This document shows positions 47,201-59,321 of a DNA stretch of 64,000 nt, one piece after another; within the stretch, counting starts at the first letter, position 1; the number at the start of each line of letters is the position of its first letter. The stretch spans positions 124,001 through 188,000 of the forward strand of contig JAHLEZ010000049.1 in the NCBI GenBank assembly GCA_020726505.1. The letters are read 5' to 3'. The DNA is from Leptodontidium sp. MPI-SDFR-AT-0119. Taxonomy: Eukaryota > Ascomycota > Leotiomycetes > Helotiales > Leptodontidiaceae. Under the pieces are notes generated by a model. That model was not told the origin of the DNA. It made no database searches and saw only the letters and a program-made list of their open reading frames with translations. A program made the translations under genes and the position numbers.

Positions 47201-47490
47201 TATATAGTAAGTAATTTATAAGGGCGCTAGTTTCTTATTAAGCTTTACTCTAAGAGATTAGTGTTTTTATAACGTAGGGCTAATGTTCTCTTTAACTTAC
47301 TTAGGGCTATATAGGCTCTTCTTTGTGTTTATTATAGTACTGCGGTGTCCTGAATTGTAGTTTTTAGTGATATAAAGTCGTTTTAGTAATTATTTTAATA
47401 TGCGACAATATGTTGTCCCCCTCTTTAAATATTAAAAGTGCGTCCTCGCACTAATTCTCTAATACTAAAGTATATTTATTCTGAGTTAAA
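44280..47490 (-). pseudogene. Extra coding-like region 3' of integrase, inner element X
   Basis: About 3.2 kb downstream of the integrase. In the minus strand a frame with TAA/TAG stops carries segments shared with the outer copy (SLKPQ-NNYN with TAA at Gln, near 46700; KSLNKELITRSELEP near 46760). The equivalent 3.3 kb in the outer copy shows the same order. No domain recognised. It makes the element about 12 kb, larger than the usual 5-8 kb. Confidence 0.5.
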
Positions 47491-47499
47491 TATTACTCG

Positions 47500-48600
47500 A
47501 TATTCACTATACTATTATTAAGATAATTCAGGGACTTTAATTACTATCTTATTATCCCGAACACATTATATCGTCAGAATCTCAAGGTTCTCTAAGAACT
47601 CAGGGTCGCTAAGGTCGTATATATCAATATTAAGTTTATAGTTAGACGTAAGGTTATCGTCTAATTCTTCATTGAGCTGTCTATTATCGTCGCTATCGTT
47701 ATAAATAAAGTCGTGCCTCTTATAAAAGAGCTTAAGCTTATTCTTAGTAAAAGTCTAGCGAAGTCGGGGGCTATCTAGACTTAACTTTTTAAGTTTATAG
47801 TACCCTTTTTTTATATAAGCTTTATAGATCTCGTAAGGTCTAAGCTATTTAAAATTAAAAGTATAATTAATAAATATGTCTCTCTTTCTAATAGAGTCTT
47901 AACGTAAGACTAAGTCTCCCTTAACGAATAGCCGTTTATAAATATTATATTTCAGATTAAAAGCCTCTTTACTTTCTTAACGGCGGCGAGTCTTTATAAG
48001 TATAACTTCGTTTATATGTTCTTGCCGTATTTAAAACTAAAGAGCGCGGAATTCTAAGAGCTTAAAGTAGTCCCTAATCTCTTTAGTAAATAATAATCTC
48101 TAAGTTAAGTTTATTGTCTTAATAAGTAAGATAACTTCTCTCCTATAAACTATATAAAAAGGAGTATACCCCGTTAGGCGATATACTATAGTATAGTCTA
48201 TAAATAACACTACTAAAAGGTTATTAAGCTAGCGTCCGCTTATTTTAGAAAGCGTATTTTTAATTAGGCTATATCCTCTCTCAATTATCTTATTCGCTTT
48301 AGCGTTATATATTAAGATTTAGATTTAGTTGACTTTTATTTTATTAAGTAAATCTATAACTTCTCCTATGTTCTTAGTTCTACTATTAATAATAAGCCTC
48401 TAAAACAGTCTGTACTAGCAAATAATGTCTTACTAAATAAAGTTAGCTACTCCTTTAGCCTCTTTACTAGCGAGGGCTCTTGCCTTAACTTAACCGCTTA
48501 TGTCGTCCTTAGTAACTACTAAGTACTTCTTTTTGCGTTTTACTAGTATAAATATAATATTAAGCGCCCATTTCTTTATTAGGCTATTTAATACTATTAA
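47500..48600 (-). pseudogene. Integrase of element X, C-terminal part
   Basis: Minus-strand reading: VLFIDYTIVYRLTGYTPFYI, VYRREVILLI (about 48190), KEIRDYFKLLE, KTRRR, KGDLVLR (about 47930), PYEIYKAYIKKGYYKL, KNKLKLFY (about 47760) and finally VIKVPELS at about 47530. This series (D-x-T-V-x-R-x-T-G-x-T-P-F, VYGRE-like, K-x-G-D-L-V-L, R-x-F) is the C-terminal GPY/F-type tail of fungal Gypsy integrases. Trp/Gln sites are TAA/TAG. Confidence 0.82.
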
Positions 48601-49869
48601 GTAGAGGGGTTCCTCTTAGCGTTTAAATAATTAGAGTTAGTAATCTTAGTATGTCTAAACATAATTTATATAGTTTATATATAGGCCTTTTTAAAAGTAT
48701 TAAGTAAAGATTTAGTAATATATACTTTCCCGTCCTTTATAGCCCGAGTTATTATAATAACTCTTAAGTATTACCTCTTTCTCTCTTACTATATCAATAA
48801 TAAGCTTAATTAAAACCCCTTTTAATAACAACCTCCAAATCTTATAACTATACACGCCGTAATTTAATACTTTATACTTAAATACTTAGAATTATTTCTA
48901 ATTTATTAACTTTAAAGTCTTAAGTGTCGTTAAGTACTAAGCTATCTCCTAATATCGTTCTCTGTACTTGCTTATTATAATAAGTAAGCCTCTTTTATTA
49001 AGAGAGGATTTAAAACTACTAAAAAAAGTAAGTTCCCCTTTCTTATAAAGTCTTTAAACTATAGATTTTATATCTTAAAGAATTTTATTCTGCCTTTAAA
49101 GTTTTAAGTCCGTTAATACATTATTTAATTCCAAACTATTAGTCTCTTCTTCGTTTATAGTACTAATAAGACAAATCTCGTAAGCTCTAAGCTTAAAGAG
49201 AATTTAGTCTTTGTCGACATTACTTTCTTTTAGGGAATCTTTAGGGTACTTAAGTCTCCGGGACAATTAATTTACTACTATATATATTATTCCTTAGACG
49301 TATTAAACCTTAAAGTCAAAGAGTCGTATCTAAGCGAGCTATTTAGTTAATATCGTGTTAAAATAATTGTAAGTTACTCTGTTTAGTTATATAATAAGTA
49401 TATTAATATCTGTCTTTATAACGAAATACACTTTAACAAGCCAAATCTTTAGTTTCTTTAAAATATAAAGTATACTTTTATACTCTCTCTTAGTAGCATT
49501 ATATTTAATTTCGGTCTTACTCTAGAACCTACTCTTGTACTTTATTAGGCGTATTTTATTTAAAGTTAGCTCTTTTTACCTAAAGAAGCCGCCTTAGCTA
49601 GTTCCGCTAGAGTTAACTTTAATTATAATTTTATTAGCTCCCTTTCCGTAGTCTATTTGACATAAGACTAGAAATAAGTATAAAGCGTCCTATAGTTCAG
49701 TTATAGCCTTACCTTATAAATTAGGTTCTTAGTAAAACTTAACCCCTTTTTATAAGAGTACGTATAAGAGTTTAATAATTAGGCGAAAGTTTTTAATCTA
49801 AATTTAAAAGTAAATAATAAGTCCTAAGAATGCCTTGACTTTAATAAGATTTATTAGTTCTCGCTAGTT

Positions 49870-51850
49870 CTTGATTTTAACGAGGTATCTCGTAAATAAT
49901 TTTCTCCCTCTAGAGTTACAGGCGTACCTTATAATGTCTATATTATTAAGACAAAATTGTGACTTAGGCCTAATCGTAGCTCTAGTATACTCTAAGCGTT
50001 CGAGAGTTATATTAAGGTTCTTAATATATTCTAAGACAAACTTCTTAATCCCTAGTAAGACTTTAGCTTAGTTATAGTCTATATATAGGCCTTTGACACT
50101 AATGTCGTCTAAGAATAACATCGCAACTACTAAGACTAACTTCTTTAAGATATATATAATCGTTTAAATAAATTATATAATAGAATTAATAGCGCCTTAT
50201 AAAAGTGTTATATTTTAGACTAGTCCGATATAAGAAATATAAAAAGTAGTTATATCTTTACTAAACTAATAAAGTATTTATTAATTATACCTAGAATATA
50301 AGTTAACGAGACTTGTAATATAATAACTAGTAAACTCTTTAAAAAACTCGTTAATAAATAACGGAAGGTTCGTATCTCTGTAAGTAATAGTATTTAATAT
50401 AGTAGCCGAGTTAATTAATTTGTATTTCCCCGACTCCTTCTTTTGAACTAAGAACTAAGTGTTACAGTAAGGCCCCTTAAAGTACTCTAGGACTCCTTTG
50501 TCGAGTCTTTTTTATATTATCTTAATAACCTCTAAAATAAGTGCCCACGGTAAAAGAAAGTTAAGAGCTTACTAAGCCGTATATTTAATAGTCTTAATAA
50601 TAACGAGAGGGGAAATATCTTTATAAAATTTATTATACTTAAGTTAATTAAAAGTTATAACTCCTTCTCGATTGACTATTATTTCGTTAAATAAGGCTCT
50701 CTCTTCTGGCTATAATAAGCTACTTACGTCTAATTTAGTTAGCCTTTTTAGGGTAAGTCTTAAGTTTTAGGGTATATTAGCGAAGCGTAATAATAAGTGT
50801 TCTTAATACTTTTTAATATAATCTTAGAGAGTTTCTCGTTCTTGTACACGCTTGTACTAGTCCTCCCTCTTACTAAGGGGGTCGCCTTTCGAGTTAGCCA
50901 AATTAACGGGCAAGACCTTCTTGGCCTTTGACTTATATATAATTCTTACTCGCGCTACCGTATTCTACGTTTCTCGGAACAGTAACTTGATTAAGAGCTC
51001 GTCGTAGTCGGTAGTTTATTTGAACGTTAAGCTGGCCAAAGACAAGGAATCGTCATTAAATACTCCCTTAAATAAAGGCTTAGAGACTAAGGGTTCCTCT
51101 TAGTATAAGTTAAGGAGTACCTTAAGTAAAAAGTTTTTAATTACTAATTTTAGTACATAAAATTCTCTTTTTATATATTTAATATACGTTATTCCTTTAA
51201 GACTCGTAAGTTCCTAGTCTTATAGTAAAAGGCGAAGACAATAAAGTTAACTGTCTCTCCCTTTAAAAACTCTTTCTCTTAATTCCGTTAATATTAAGAT
51301 ATCTAAGCATTTAAGTGTACTAACTATAGCGCTCAAGTAATAACTAATTAATCGTTTCTCGAGAAGTCTTCTTCTTTATAATTAATCTTAGATTTTAAAT
51401 CTTTAGAGTAAATTAGCCCTACTTTATTCTCTTTATATAATACTTTAATATCTTTTGCTTCCTTAGTAGTATTATTAGTCTTAGCTATAGTAATAAGACT
51501 AGAGCGCTAATCTTATAAAGAAGCGAGTATAATCCCTTTATTATAATCTCTTAGGTAATAGAAAGTGACTTTAGCTTTATAGAAAAATAAAAAACTAAGG
51601 ATGACTTTAACTTTAGGGCTATTTATAATATAGAACTAGTTATTAATTATATAGTTGCTTATAATAATAGTAACGTTATTAGTAAATTTAATAAAATAAG
51701 ACTTAATATTAGTAATTGTCTTTAATACTATTATTTGACTTCTCGTTATTAATAGTTCTAAGAAGTTAACTGCTTTAAGAGTTATATAACTGACTTTAGC
51801 CCCTGTGTCGAGTGTAGCCTTAACATCGCTAATCTTAAAGCGGCTAAGTA
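49870..51850 (-). pseudogene. Protease and RT of element X
   Basis: The protease active-site motif TLDTGAKVSYI has D-T-G-A at 51798-51809. The RT catalytic site reads L-F-L-D-D-I-S-V-K-G (F-L-D-D at 50104-50115), followed by LYIDYN, KVLLGIKKFVLEYI, the variant seen in a large clade of fungal Gypsy RTs that use FLDD with a VKG tail. It lies upstream of integrase, as in Ty3/Gypsy pol. Many TAA/TAG, so inactive. Confidence 0.82.
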
Positions 51851-52499
51851 TTATAACTACTACCTTCGGCGTTAACGAGTAAAACGAGTTACTTATTTCT
51901 ATGGAGTTACTTATAACCTTTATCTTAATACAAAAGCTAGTGTTTCTTATTAGTCGAGCACTTCGCTATATCGTTTTAAGTGACGTAAAAGGCACTAAGC
52001 GAAGAAGTTCCAGCACTAAGTCTTTGTATATTAATAATATACTAAGGAAAAGTACTAAGACTAGCCTAAATAGTAAGATAGCGCTAAGTAATAGCTATAT
52101 TACTAACTTCTCAATTATTGATTCTTATGTTATAGCGATACTATTCTAGAACTACTACTAATAGGCTTAAAATTTCAAAGCAAGGAGATTCCTAGGGACC
52201 TTAAAGTATACTTAGACTCTTCTTTTTTATTCTGTTCTCCTTAGGAGCCAACTAGGGACCTTCTTTGTTCTAATATTATCTCGCTTTATTAAAGAGTACT
52301 CGTCTAATTAATCCGCGTATAATATAAGCTTTAAGAAAGTACATAAAGAATTAAGTAATAATCTCTGTAATATAATAACCTCTTCCCTGTCAAGGCTATA
52401 GTCGTCTTTAAAGGTAATGGCTTTAACGTTAATAATATACTCCCTCTATATCTATTGATTAATTATACTGCCGGGCGTTCAGGAAACTCTAGGAAGGTT

Positions 52500-55400
52500 A
52501 ATAAGTACTATTATCTCCCCTAGCGTAAGGTTGCTAGGCAATTCTTACAAAGATAATAGCTTGTCAAAGACCTTGTCGAGCTTATAGCTATTTTAGTCTA
52601 GTACTTCTTATATATAAGGGTTCCGAGAAGACGTTAATCGCGTAATAAGTCTAGGGATTTTAGAGGGGACTATAGTTAGTTTAGGCTTCGCGGTGTGCCT
52701 CTTCGCCAAAGAGCTAGTTATAATATTCCGAGTTAATGCCTTAAATATAGTTAGTATAACAAGTTTAGAGACTATATTAAAGATCTTAGACTTATTCTTG
52801 GCTAAGATTTATTGAGGGGTCTTCTTTACTTCTTTAGGACTATTCACATCTATGACTTCAGTAAATTATATAGCGTCTCTAATATCTAGAGAGACCTTTA
52901 GTTTGCTATATAAGGCTTAAGCCTTGATTTTGTCTTATAACTTGTTAAATCCCTTATATAGCCCAAATACTAGGGCCTTCTTTCGGGTTCTAGTCTTAAT
53001 AAGGGCCACTATTGCCTCAGAATCTGAGCTGTCCTTTATATTAGACAAGAGAGCTTAGACTTAGACGATTTACTCTTCAGAATAGTCTTACTACTACAAG
53101 ATAACAGACTCGCCGGCGTTAATAGGCTTATTAATAAATTCGATGCAATTAACTACAGAGGTTGCTCCCTTCTCCCTTACAAGCGCCGCTTTTAATTACA
53201 ATACTAATAACTCTTTGACCGCTTATACTCTATGTTTAAGATTAAGAGAGTATTAGCTATTTAATATATAAGAAAGGATATACTCTCGCCTAAGTCTCCT
53301 ATTAATAGGAAACTATATAGGGTACGACTTTTTCCCTTCTTCTTAAGGTCTTATACAAATGTAGTTATTATCTTTTGCCTTATAAATTACCTTAAGACCT
53401 ATGAATTTCTTATAATTAAAACATTGATTTATAAACTTATATCGTGCTTAAAGTCTTATCCTGGGCTTTTAACAATTTATATATTACCGGCACCTATAAT
53501 TATCTCTTGCCTTCTTATTATAGGCAATAGAGTTAAGATAACTAGTCTTATAGTTAACGCTAGCTACTTCTTGAGCCTCTTTAGTAAATCGTAAGATATT
53601 TATCTCGGCCGTGTATTTAGCGTTCGTGGCTCTCTTAACTACTATTATAAAGATCTTTATATACCTTAGACTGTTATAAACGTTTTTTAAGTCTCTGTTT
53701 ATAATACTTTCAGGGTCTTTAGTAATCTTTTATAAAGTTAAAAGAAATATAGGGTTTAAGTTAACTATAGCTTTTTTGTTTTATCTCTTAAAGGCCTTGC
53801 GAATCTTTTTACTTAGGGCGTTATCTTTATAACCTAAGAAGTTTAAGTATTATAATAATAGTACTTAGGTCAATTAGCCTTATATAACTATAGACGTAGG
53901 CTAAACCCTTTCCTCTTAGTAATTAGACGTCTTAGCGAAGATATTAAGCCGACTTACTTATATCTATTAGTAGTTTATAATGCCTTACTCCTTTATAATA
54001 ATATATAAGTCTCGTTCCGAATTGAGTTAGGCTTTAATAGCGCTATAAATGTCGTCGAATATATCTGTCTTGAGGTCTTTTAACGACTCTCTGTTCTTAG
54101 AGGCAGCTTATATAGCCTTATTCCGAAGGCTTCGGGGGAGTATAAGTATAAATTGAGTCGACACTTGCTTTTTAGTGAGATTGCCTTAGTCGACGTAATT
54201 TAGGGCTACTTCTCTGAAGGCCCTAAAGAACTTCCGGCATTAGTTTAGGGAAAGTTAGCCGTTAATTTAAGTATCTTTAAAATCTTACTCTAATAAGTCT
54301 AAGTAAGTATTTATATATAAATAATACTTACTATTATTGGCCTAATAGTCTTACTTTACTTCCCTCTTAAGGCTAGTATATATTCCGGTTTTAAAGCTAA
54401 GGAGCTTTTAAATGTTCCACACTTAAGAAGGGGTTATATAGTCGATTACCTATTCCTTCTTTTCTTAGTCGTTAGTAATTATATAACTTACGAAGTATTT
54501 GTTAAAGGTCTGAAAGTAAGTACTAACGTTAATACTATTAAAAATAGGAGTATTTAAGGATCTAGGGATTAATATTAACTAACTAACATAAACTTTAATA
54601 TTCTTAAGATTATTTATAGTAATGCCTATAGTCGAGTTAAAAGCGGCAGGTTTGATAGTATTAGTAGGAGGAGCTGAGTTACTAAGTCCGGCATTACTAA
54701 ACCTTTTCCCTTTCCCTTTCCCTTTCCCCTTCTTACTATTTAACAAGCCCTGGAAAGTGTTATTATTATTAGGAGTAAAGCCCCTATTAAAGGTCCCTGA
54801 ATTATTAGAAGCTCTAGGCCTAACGCCTGTAACTGTCCTAAAGTTACTTTTAGTAGCAGGTCCTAGAGTATTAATAAAGGGAGCCCCCTTCTAATTATTA
54901 GCGTTATTTAGTCTACCGTAGCCGGATATTATTAGTAAGTTGAATGTGATTTGAGGTTTTAAAAGAATATATGTAATCGTTTAATTAAAAATAATAAAAA
55001 TAACAAAAGATTTAATATATATAAGTGTTATATTATTATATAAAGAAAGTAAAGAAACGTCCCCCTAGAAACAAGAATTTAAGGCCTTGCCTCCCTAAGC
55101 AAAGGGCTAAACAATAGGCTCTTTTAGTAAGGTCTTAGTTTGCGCCCTAAGCCTTATACGCCGAAATTACAGAGGGTTTAAATCAATAAACAAGGGGTAA
55201 ATAGAAATTAAATAACACTAAAAAGATAACTAAGGCCTAGTTTTAGACTAGCTTAGAATATACTTCCGCCGAATCTCTAAGTAAGACTTCAGCCTTTAAC
55301 TAACGAACTAAAGAGCACGACTTATAATACTTTAATTAACTTCTTATATAGTAATCTTAGTACTTTATAATATTAGGCTTTAGTAGTCTGATGTTATAGG

Positions 55401-55700
55401 GCCTTGTATTACTGTAAAAAGTATTGTGAAATAATAGAGCACAAGTCTTTAGAATAGCGGGTATAGAGCCTCGAGCTAAAAGAAAAGAAATTTTCTAGTA
55501 CTTTAGGTGTCCCCACGTATTATGAAAGTTTACTTGCTTCCCTTATGTCTTTTTACTCTCTTTATTATATACTTGTGCCTTTATATTTACTGTTTTTACT
55601 TTCGAAGGCTAAGGAGTTACTAATTAAATAAGTCCCTTAGTTTAAGTAATTGTCGTTTCTTAATTCTCCTTAAACGCTTGTAATTAATATAAAGGGCCCT
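52500..55700 (-). pseudogene. Gag region of element X
   Basis: By position between the 5' LTR and protease this holds gag. I saw no clear zinc knuckle. A CCCTTT/CCTTTC repeat stretch at about 54708-54735 gives a basic, Lys/Gly-rich tract on the minus strand. The open plus-strand frame there (54622-54894) is antisense to it and not called. Identity rests on layout only. Confidence 0.4.
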
Positions 55701-55768
55701 TTCTGTATAACTTACTTAGTTCTATTTCCTCGTATTAAACTCACTCCCTGCGTTAGTTACTAAAAATA

Positions 55769-56052
55769 TGTGGAAGGGATAAAGCCTAATAAACTATATA
55801 ATAAGAGAGGTAATATATAGTGAGGTACGGGAGAGATTCTAAGCGTAGGGAATCGCGGATTAATTAAATCTAAAGATAATACATATTTAAAAAGCATAAA
55901 ACCTTAAGGGAGTAGAGGAGAAAAAAGTGTATTTAATAAATATCTATAAACGTTCTTAGTTGTTGAGTTGATTTTAAGTATTAAGCTCTTTTATATAAAA
56001 AGAGCTTATCCGGTCAAGTGACAAAGGAGCTACTAGAGTCTTCCCTACCACA
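55769..56052 (-). repeat. 5' LTR of inner element X
   Basis: 284 bp; it starts TGTGGAAGGG and ends TACCACA, followed by GTAT. Confidence 0.93.
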
Positions 56053-56629
56053 GTATAGTAAAGGATGTGCTAGAAGTATAGTTTGCGGTGGCTATGCTAG
56101 AAGAGGTGCAGTTACGAGGTCGCTCCCGTACTAGCCACAATACACTTGCTAGGAGTATAGTTTGCGGTGGCTATACTCGACGGTTGTAGTAGGAGGTCGC
56201 TCCCTTACTGGCCAAAATACACCTGCTTTAGTGTTACGACACTATATTATTAAACCCCTGGCGCTTTGGCTAGCCTCTGGGGGGTGGAAGCTGTTGTTTC
56301 TGATGTTTTTGGGCCTGCTGGTCTTATGTGAGCTTGTTAACTCTTTACTTTTGGCTCTTTATGTACGGGTTACTTTACGGACAGTCTACAGTGTTTCGCA
56401 GTAGAGGGGTTACTTAAATAAGGTGCCCTTGTTCATTTATTTAGAGCGCCGGAACGAGACGGCACTACTTAAAGCGACGCGGACACGTGGAGGGACGTAT
56501 TTAGAGGTCAATTAGCTGTTGTTTTGGCTTATGTGCTACTACATAGCGTACTTGCCACATTTTCTATATATATTAGACTCTTATTAATCTAAGGGGTGCA
56601 CCTTGGAGCTCTGTCACAACTAGGGGGTG
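56053..56629 (+). repeat. 3' tail of the gag-only element with an ~80-bp tandem repeat
   Basis: The phrase GTATAGTTTGCGGTGGCTAT occurs at about 56076 and 56156, and GAGGTCGCTCCC at about 56117 and 56191, giving two units of about 80 bp. The rest is non-coding. A block CCTGGCGCTTTGGCTAGCCTC at about 56256 is shared with the smaller gag-only element (about 26285). It ends at the polypurine tract before the right LTR. Confidence 0.7.
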
Positions 56630-56802
56630 TGTCGTGCAACATAGGTATGCGCACGTGCCTAGCCTACGTAAGCAGGCCAGTTAGTTATAGGGGCAGTTAC
56701 AGACAGGAGCTCCCTCCTAGAAATCAGACACTTTTGTCACCACGTTGTAGCCACCAAGAGAGCCATGTCGGCCGTCGATTGAGAGAGACCTTTTGCACGA
56801 CA
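56630..56802 (+). repeat. 3' LTR of the gag-only element
   Basis: 173 bp, TGTCGTGCAACAT to ACGACA. It is less mutated than the left LTR (it keeps CpA/TpG where the partner has TpA). Confidence 0.93.
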
Positions 56803-57875
56803 CATTCTTAATAAGTTTATAGCCTTGTTTAATCATTCCGTTAGCTTTAGCGTTATACGCCGAGATCTTAATTCGCTCGACCTCTATTTTATTAAGTAGC
56901 TCTAGTACTTCCTTTATATTCTTAGTTCCTTTATTTATAATAAGTTTCTAAAATAACTTATAATAGCAAATAATATCTTCCTAAATAAAAGTAGTAATAT
57001 ATTTAGCCTTTTTAATAGGGAAAGCTTTAGCTTTAGCTTATCTACTTATATCGTCTCTTATAATAATAAGGTAGCCTCTTCCCTTGTGTAATAGTATATA
57101 AGTAATATTTAATGCCTACTTTTTTATAAGTCTATTTAATACTATAAAGTAAAGAGGCTCCTTAAGACGTTTCGCTGATTAGAGTTGACAATTCTTATAT
57201 ATTTAGACGTATTTTATATAATTAATAAATAGTCCCTTCTAAAAGTACTATATAGCGATATAGTAGTAAGTGCTTTCTCTCCCCTTATAGTTAAAGTTAT
57301 TGTAGTAACTACGAAGTATAATTTCCTTTTCTTTATTAATATTAATAATAAGTTTAATTATAAAGCCTTTAGTAGGAAGTCTTTATATTTAGTGATTATA
57401 TATATTATAGTTTAAAGCTTATTGTTTAAAGATTCGAAACTACTTCCTAGTTATATCTTTAGGAGTCTTGAGTGTCGTTAAGTACCGGGCAATTTACTAG
57501 TACCCTTCGCTATACTTATTGGCTAAGATAAGTAATTCTCTTTTAATAAAGCTTAAATTATTAGAGGAGCTAAGTTCTCCTTCGTTTTTTAAGTATTATA
57601 CTTTTACTTTTATATTTAATAAGATGTTATTTCATTTGCATAGTTTTAAGTCTATTATTACTTCTTTAGGTTCTAAATTAGTAAGTTCTTTAGCGTTAAA
57701 TGCTTTTATAAAATAAATCTTATAAGCTCTTAACTCGGAAAGTATGTAATCCTCGTCTATATCACTCTCTTTTAGTATATCGTTAGTATGCCTTAGCCTC
57801 TTAAAGAGCTAATTAGCAACGACGTATATTATATAAAGTAGTGATACTAGGTGTAAGGTAAGGTAAATCTTAGTA
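56803..57875 (-). pseudogene. Outer element X, continuation toward integrase core
   Basis: Parallel to 48252-49400 of the inner copy, with shared blocks such as GCTTTAGCGTTATA (56851) and TTTATTAAGTA (56887). It begins with CATTC, the second target copy of the gag-only element. Frames are broken. Confidence 0.7.
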
Positions 57876-58084
57876 TATATAATATTTTATTTAGGAGGGG
57901 ATTTCTAGGTCTATATAACTACTTTCGAGCTCTCGTATTCGCTCTCGTATTCGCTCTTTAGGAATGTATTACTTCCGTTTACGTAATATTCAAAGGAATA
58001 TATTACTTCCGTTTGCGTAATACCTTTATTCAAAGGAATGTATTATTTCCGTTTGCGTATTACCTTTATTTAAAGGAATGTATT
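57876..58084. repeat. Copia LTR-like start plus minisatellite
   Basis: GGGGATTTCTAGGTCTATATAA at 57897-57918 is repeated near 63436 (G/A difference), marking the two ends of a Copia-type element. From about 57958 a unit of about 40 bp, AAGGAATGTATTACTTCCG plus TTTGCGTAATACC, repeats four times and resumes once at 59322 after a nested element. The phrase GTATTCGCTCTC also recurs at about 57940, 57950, 58330, 58389 and 58449. Confidence 0.65.
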
Positions 58085-59321
58085 TATTGGTTTAATAGTC
58101 ACGTTTTTAGTCATATGCTCGCTTAACGAGTATTTAAGGGGGGGCTCTAGTACAAAGCTCTCCTTTTCTTGAATACACATTTTACCACACAGGATTTTAC
58201 CCCTTAAATGTGTCGATTCTGAACCGGAATCAGTAGTACTACCCGAGTATAACGACATTAATTAATTGCGAATTACTTAGTAGTTAATTAATAAGTTAAT
58301 TAGCTAAACTCGAAGAGATATCCTCGAAGTTATATAGTATTCGCTCTCTACTGCTTCGTATAATATACTAAGGGAGATATATTTAGAATACTGTAGTATT
58401 CGCTCTCTAGTATTCTAATAATACTTTTAAGGCTTTTCGACCTCTTACGTGTAGTATTCGCTCTCCACGTAATATCGAATTGCTGTGTCTATTACACGAC
58501 TTCTGTACGCCTTAGAATTATTAACGTCGACCTCTTCACTGAGCTAGTCGAAGCTCTTTCTTTTAAAGCACTTATTTAAAGGACCTCTTCTTTTTCGAAT
58601 TACCCCTTTTCTCCGCTGTAATGACCCCCGTAGTGATAAGTTCGAAGCCGGCGAGATTCTTTCTCGAGTGGAAGGCAGGACGATTACTTCTTTTCGAATA
58701 CACCCCTTTTCCTTTACCGTAGACGACCTCCTGTAGTAATACGCCAACTTCGACCTCTTTATTGAGTTAGCTTGATCCCCTCTTTTGCACGCCTCAGAAT
58801 CACTAGCTATCGAGCTTCCTTTCGATACCTCCTTTTTCCGATTTTTCCCCCTTTCTTCGAAGCCACGTTGCTCGATTCAGAAATTAGGTCTTAGTAAGCT
58901 TTGTGCGCTTTGACGACAATTTCGCTTTAGTACTAAATTAACCTAAATAGCCGACAAGTTCTACCGTAAGGGGTCTTATACCGGTTATATTAACTCCGGT
59001 ACTAAGGCTTTCGAGAGTATAAATAAGAATAAGGAATAATTAGCTTCTTTGTATTTAGAGACTTGTTATTGTTTATTTGATTAATTACTAGCTACTAGGT
59101 TAGCATTTAGTTTAAGGGAGACGTCTCTCGAAAAGGAAAAACTGCTAGTGTTAGTTTAATAGTCACGTTTTTAGTCACATGTTCGCTTAACGAGTATTTA
59201 AGGGGGGGCTCTAGTACAGAGCTCTCCTTTTCTTGAATACACATTTTGCCACACAGGATTTTACCCCTTAAATGTGTCGATTCTGAACCGGAATCAGTGG
59301 TACCACCCGAGTATAACGACA
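58085..59321. mobile_element. TRIM-like LTR element, 1.24 kb, non-coding
   Basis: 172-173-bp direct repeats (58085-58256 and 59149-59321) begin TATTGG/TGTTAG (both one G-to-A step from TGTTGG) and end ACGACA. Target duplication GTATT is at 58080-58084 and 59322-59326. The interior (892 bp) has no gag or pol and contains two similar halves (TCGACCTCTT ... GAG(C/T)TAG at about 58528 and 58749). The only open frame, 67 codons on minus at 58544-58747, has no motif. The ends are characteristic of a small non-autonomous LTR retrotransposon. Confidence 0.85.

Larger units (their letters stand above)
43984..56052 (-). mobile_element. Inner copy of Gypsy element X, complete, 12.07 kb
   Basis: 284-bp LTRs (43984-44267 and 55769-56052) start TATAGGAGGG/TGTGGAAGGG and end CACTACA/TACCACA. 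A 4-bp duplication GTAT is at 43980-43983 and 56053-56056. The CGTCCCCCT tract at about 44270 is the complement of a polypurine tract, so orientation is minus. From right to left it has gag (about 52.5-55.6 kb), protease (51.8), RT (50.1), integrase (47.5-48.5) and about 3.2 kb of extra sequence before the 3' LTR. It is inserted into the gag-only element, whose ends lie outside it. Confidence 0.92.
42409..56802 (+). mobile_element. Gag-only LTR element, split by the inner copy of X
   Basis: 173-bp LTRs (42409-42581 and 56630-56802) start TGTCGT(A/G)CAACAT and end CACGACA. The target duplication is CATTT (42404-42408) and CATTC (56803-56807), equal apart from one C/T change. AACTAGGGGGTG before the right LTR is the polypurine tract, so orientation is plus. 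Without the inner copy of X (43984-56052) it is only 2.3 kb: 173-bp LTR, gag-like ORF, about 0.58 kb of non-coding tail with tandem repeats, LTR. No pol is present. Confidence 0.9.
37973..57875 (-). mobile_element. Outer copy of large Gypsy element X, split and incomplete
   Basis: The left (3') LTR is 37973-38252. The internal sequence 38253-42408 parallels 44268-48250 of the inner copy, base for base over most of its length but well diverged. It is interrupted by a gag-only LTR element (42409-56802, target copies CATTT/CATTC) and resumes at 56803-57875, parallel to 48252-49400 of the inner copy. The 5' half (RT, protease, gag, 5' LTR) is not in the window: at about 57876 Copia LTR-like sequence starts. 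Orientation minus. Confidence 0.85.

Noticed and set aside
54622..54894. 90-codon plus-strand frame rich in Pro, Phe and Leu
   Set aside because: It is antisense to the gag region of element X and spans a CCCTTT repeat, which gives the hydrophobic look.
42409..56802. A single 14-kb LTR element with long internal gene content
   Set aside because: The interior contains a second complete LTR pair with its own GTAT duplication in the opposite orientation, so it is a small element with a large insertion.
57958..58084. Possible CRISPR array (repeats of about 40 bp)
   Set aside because: The units are adjacent without unique spacers and lie in a eukaryotic genome, so this is a minisatellite.
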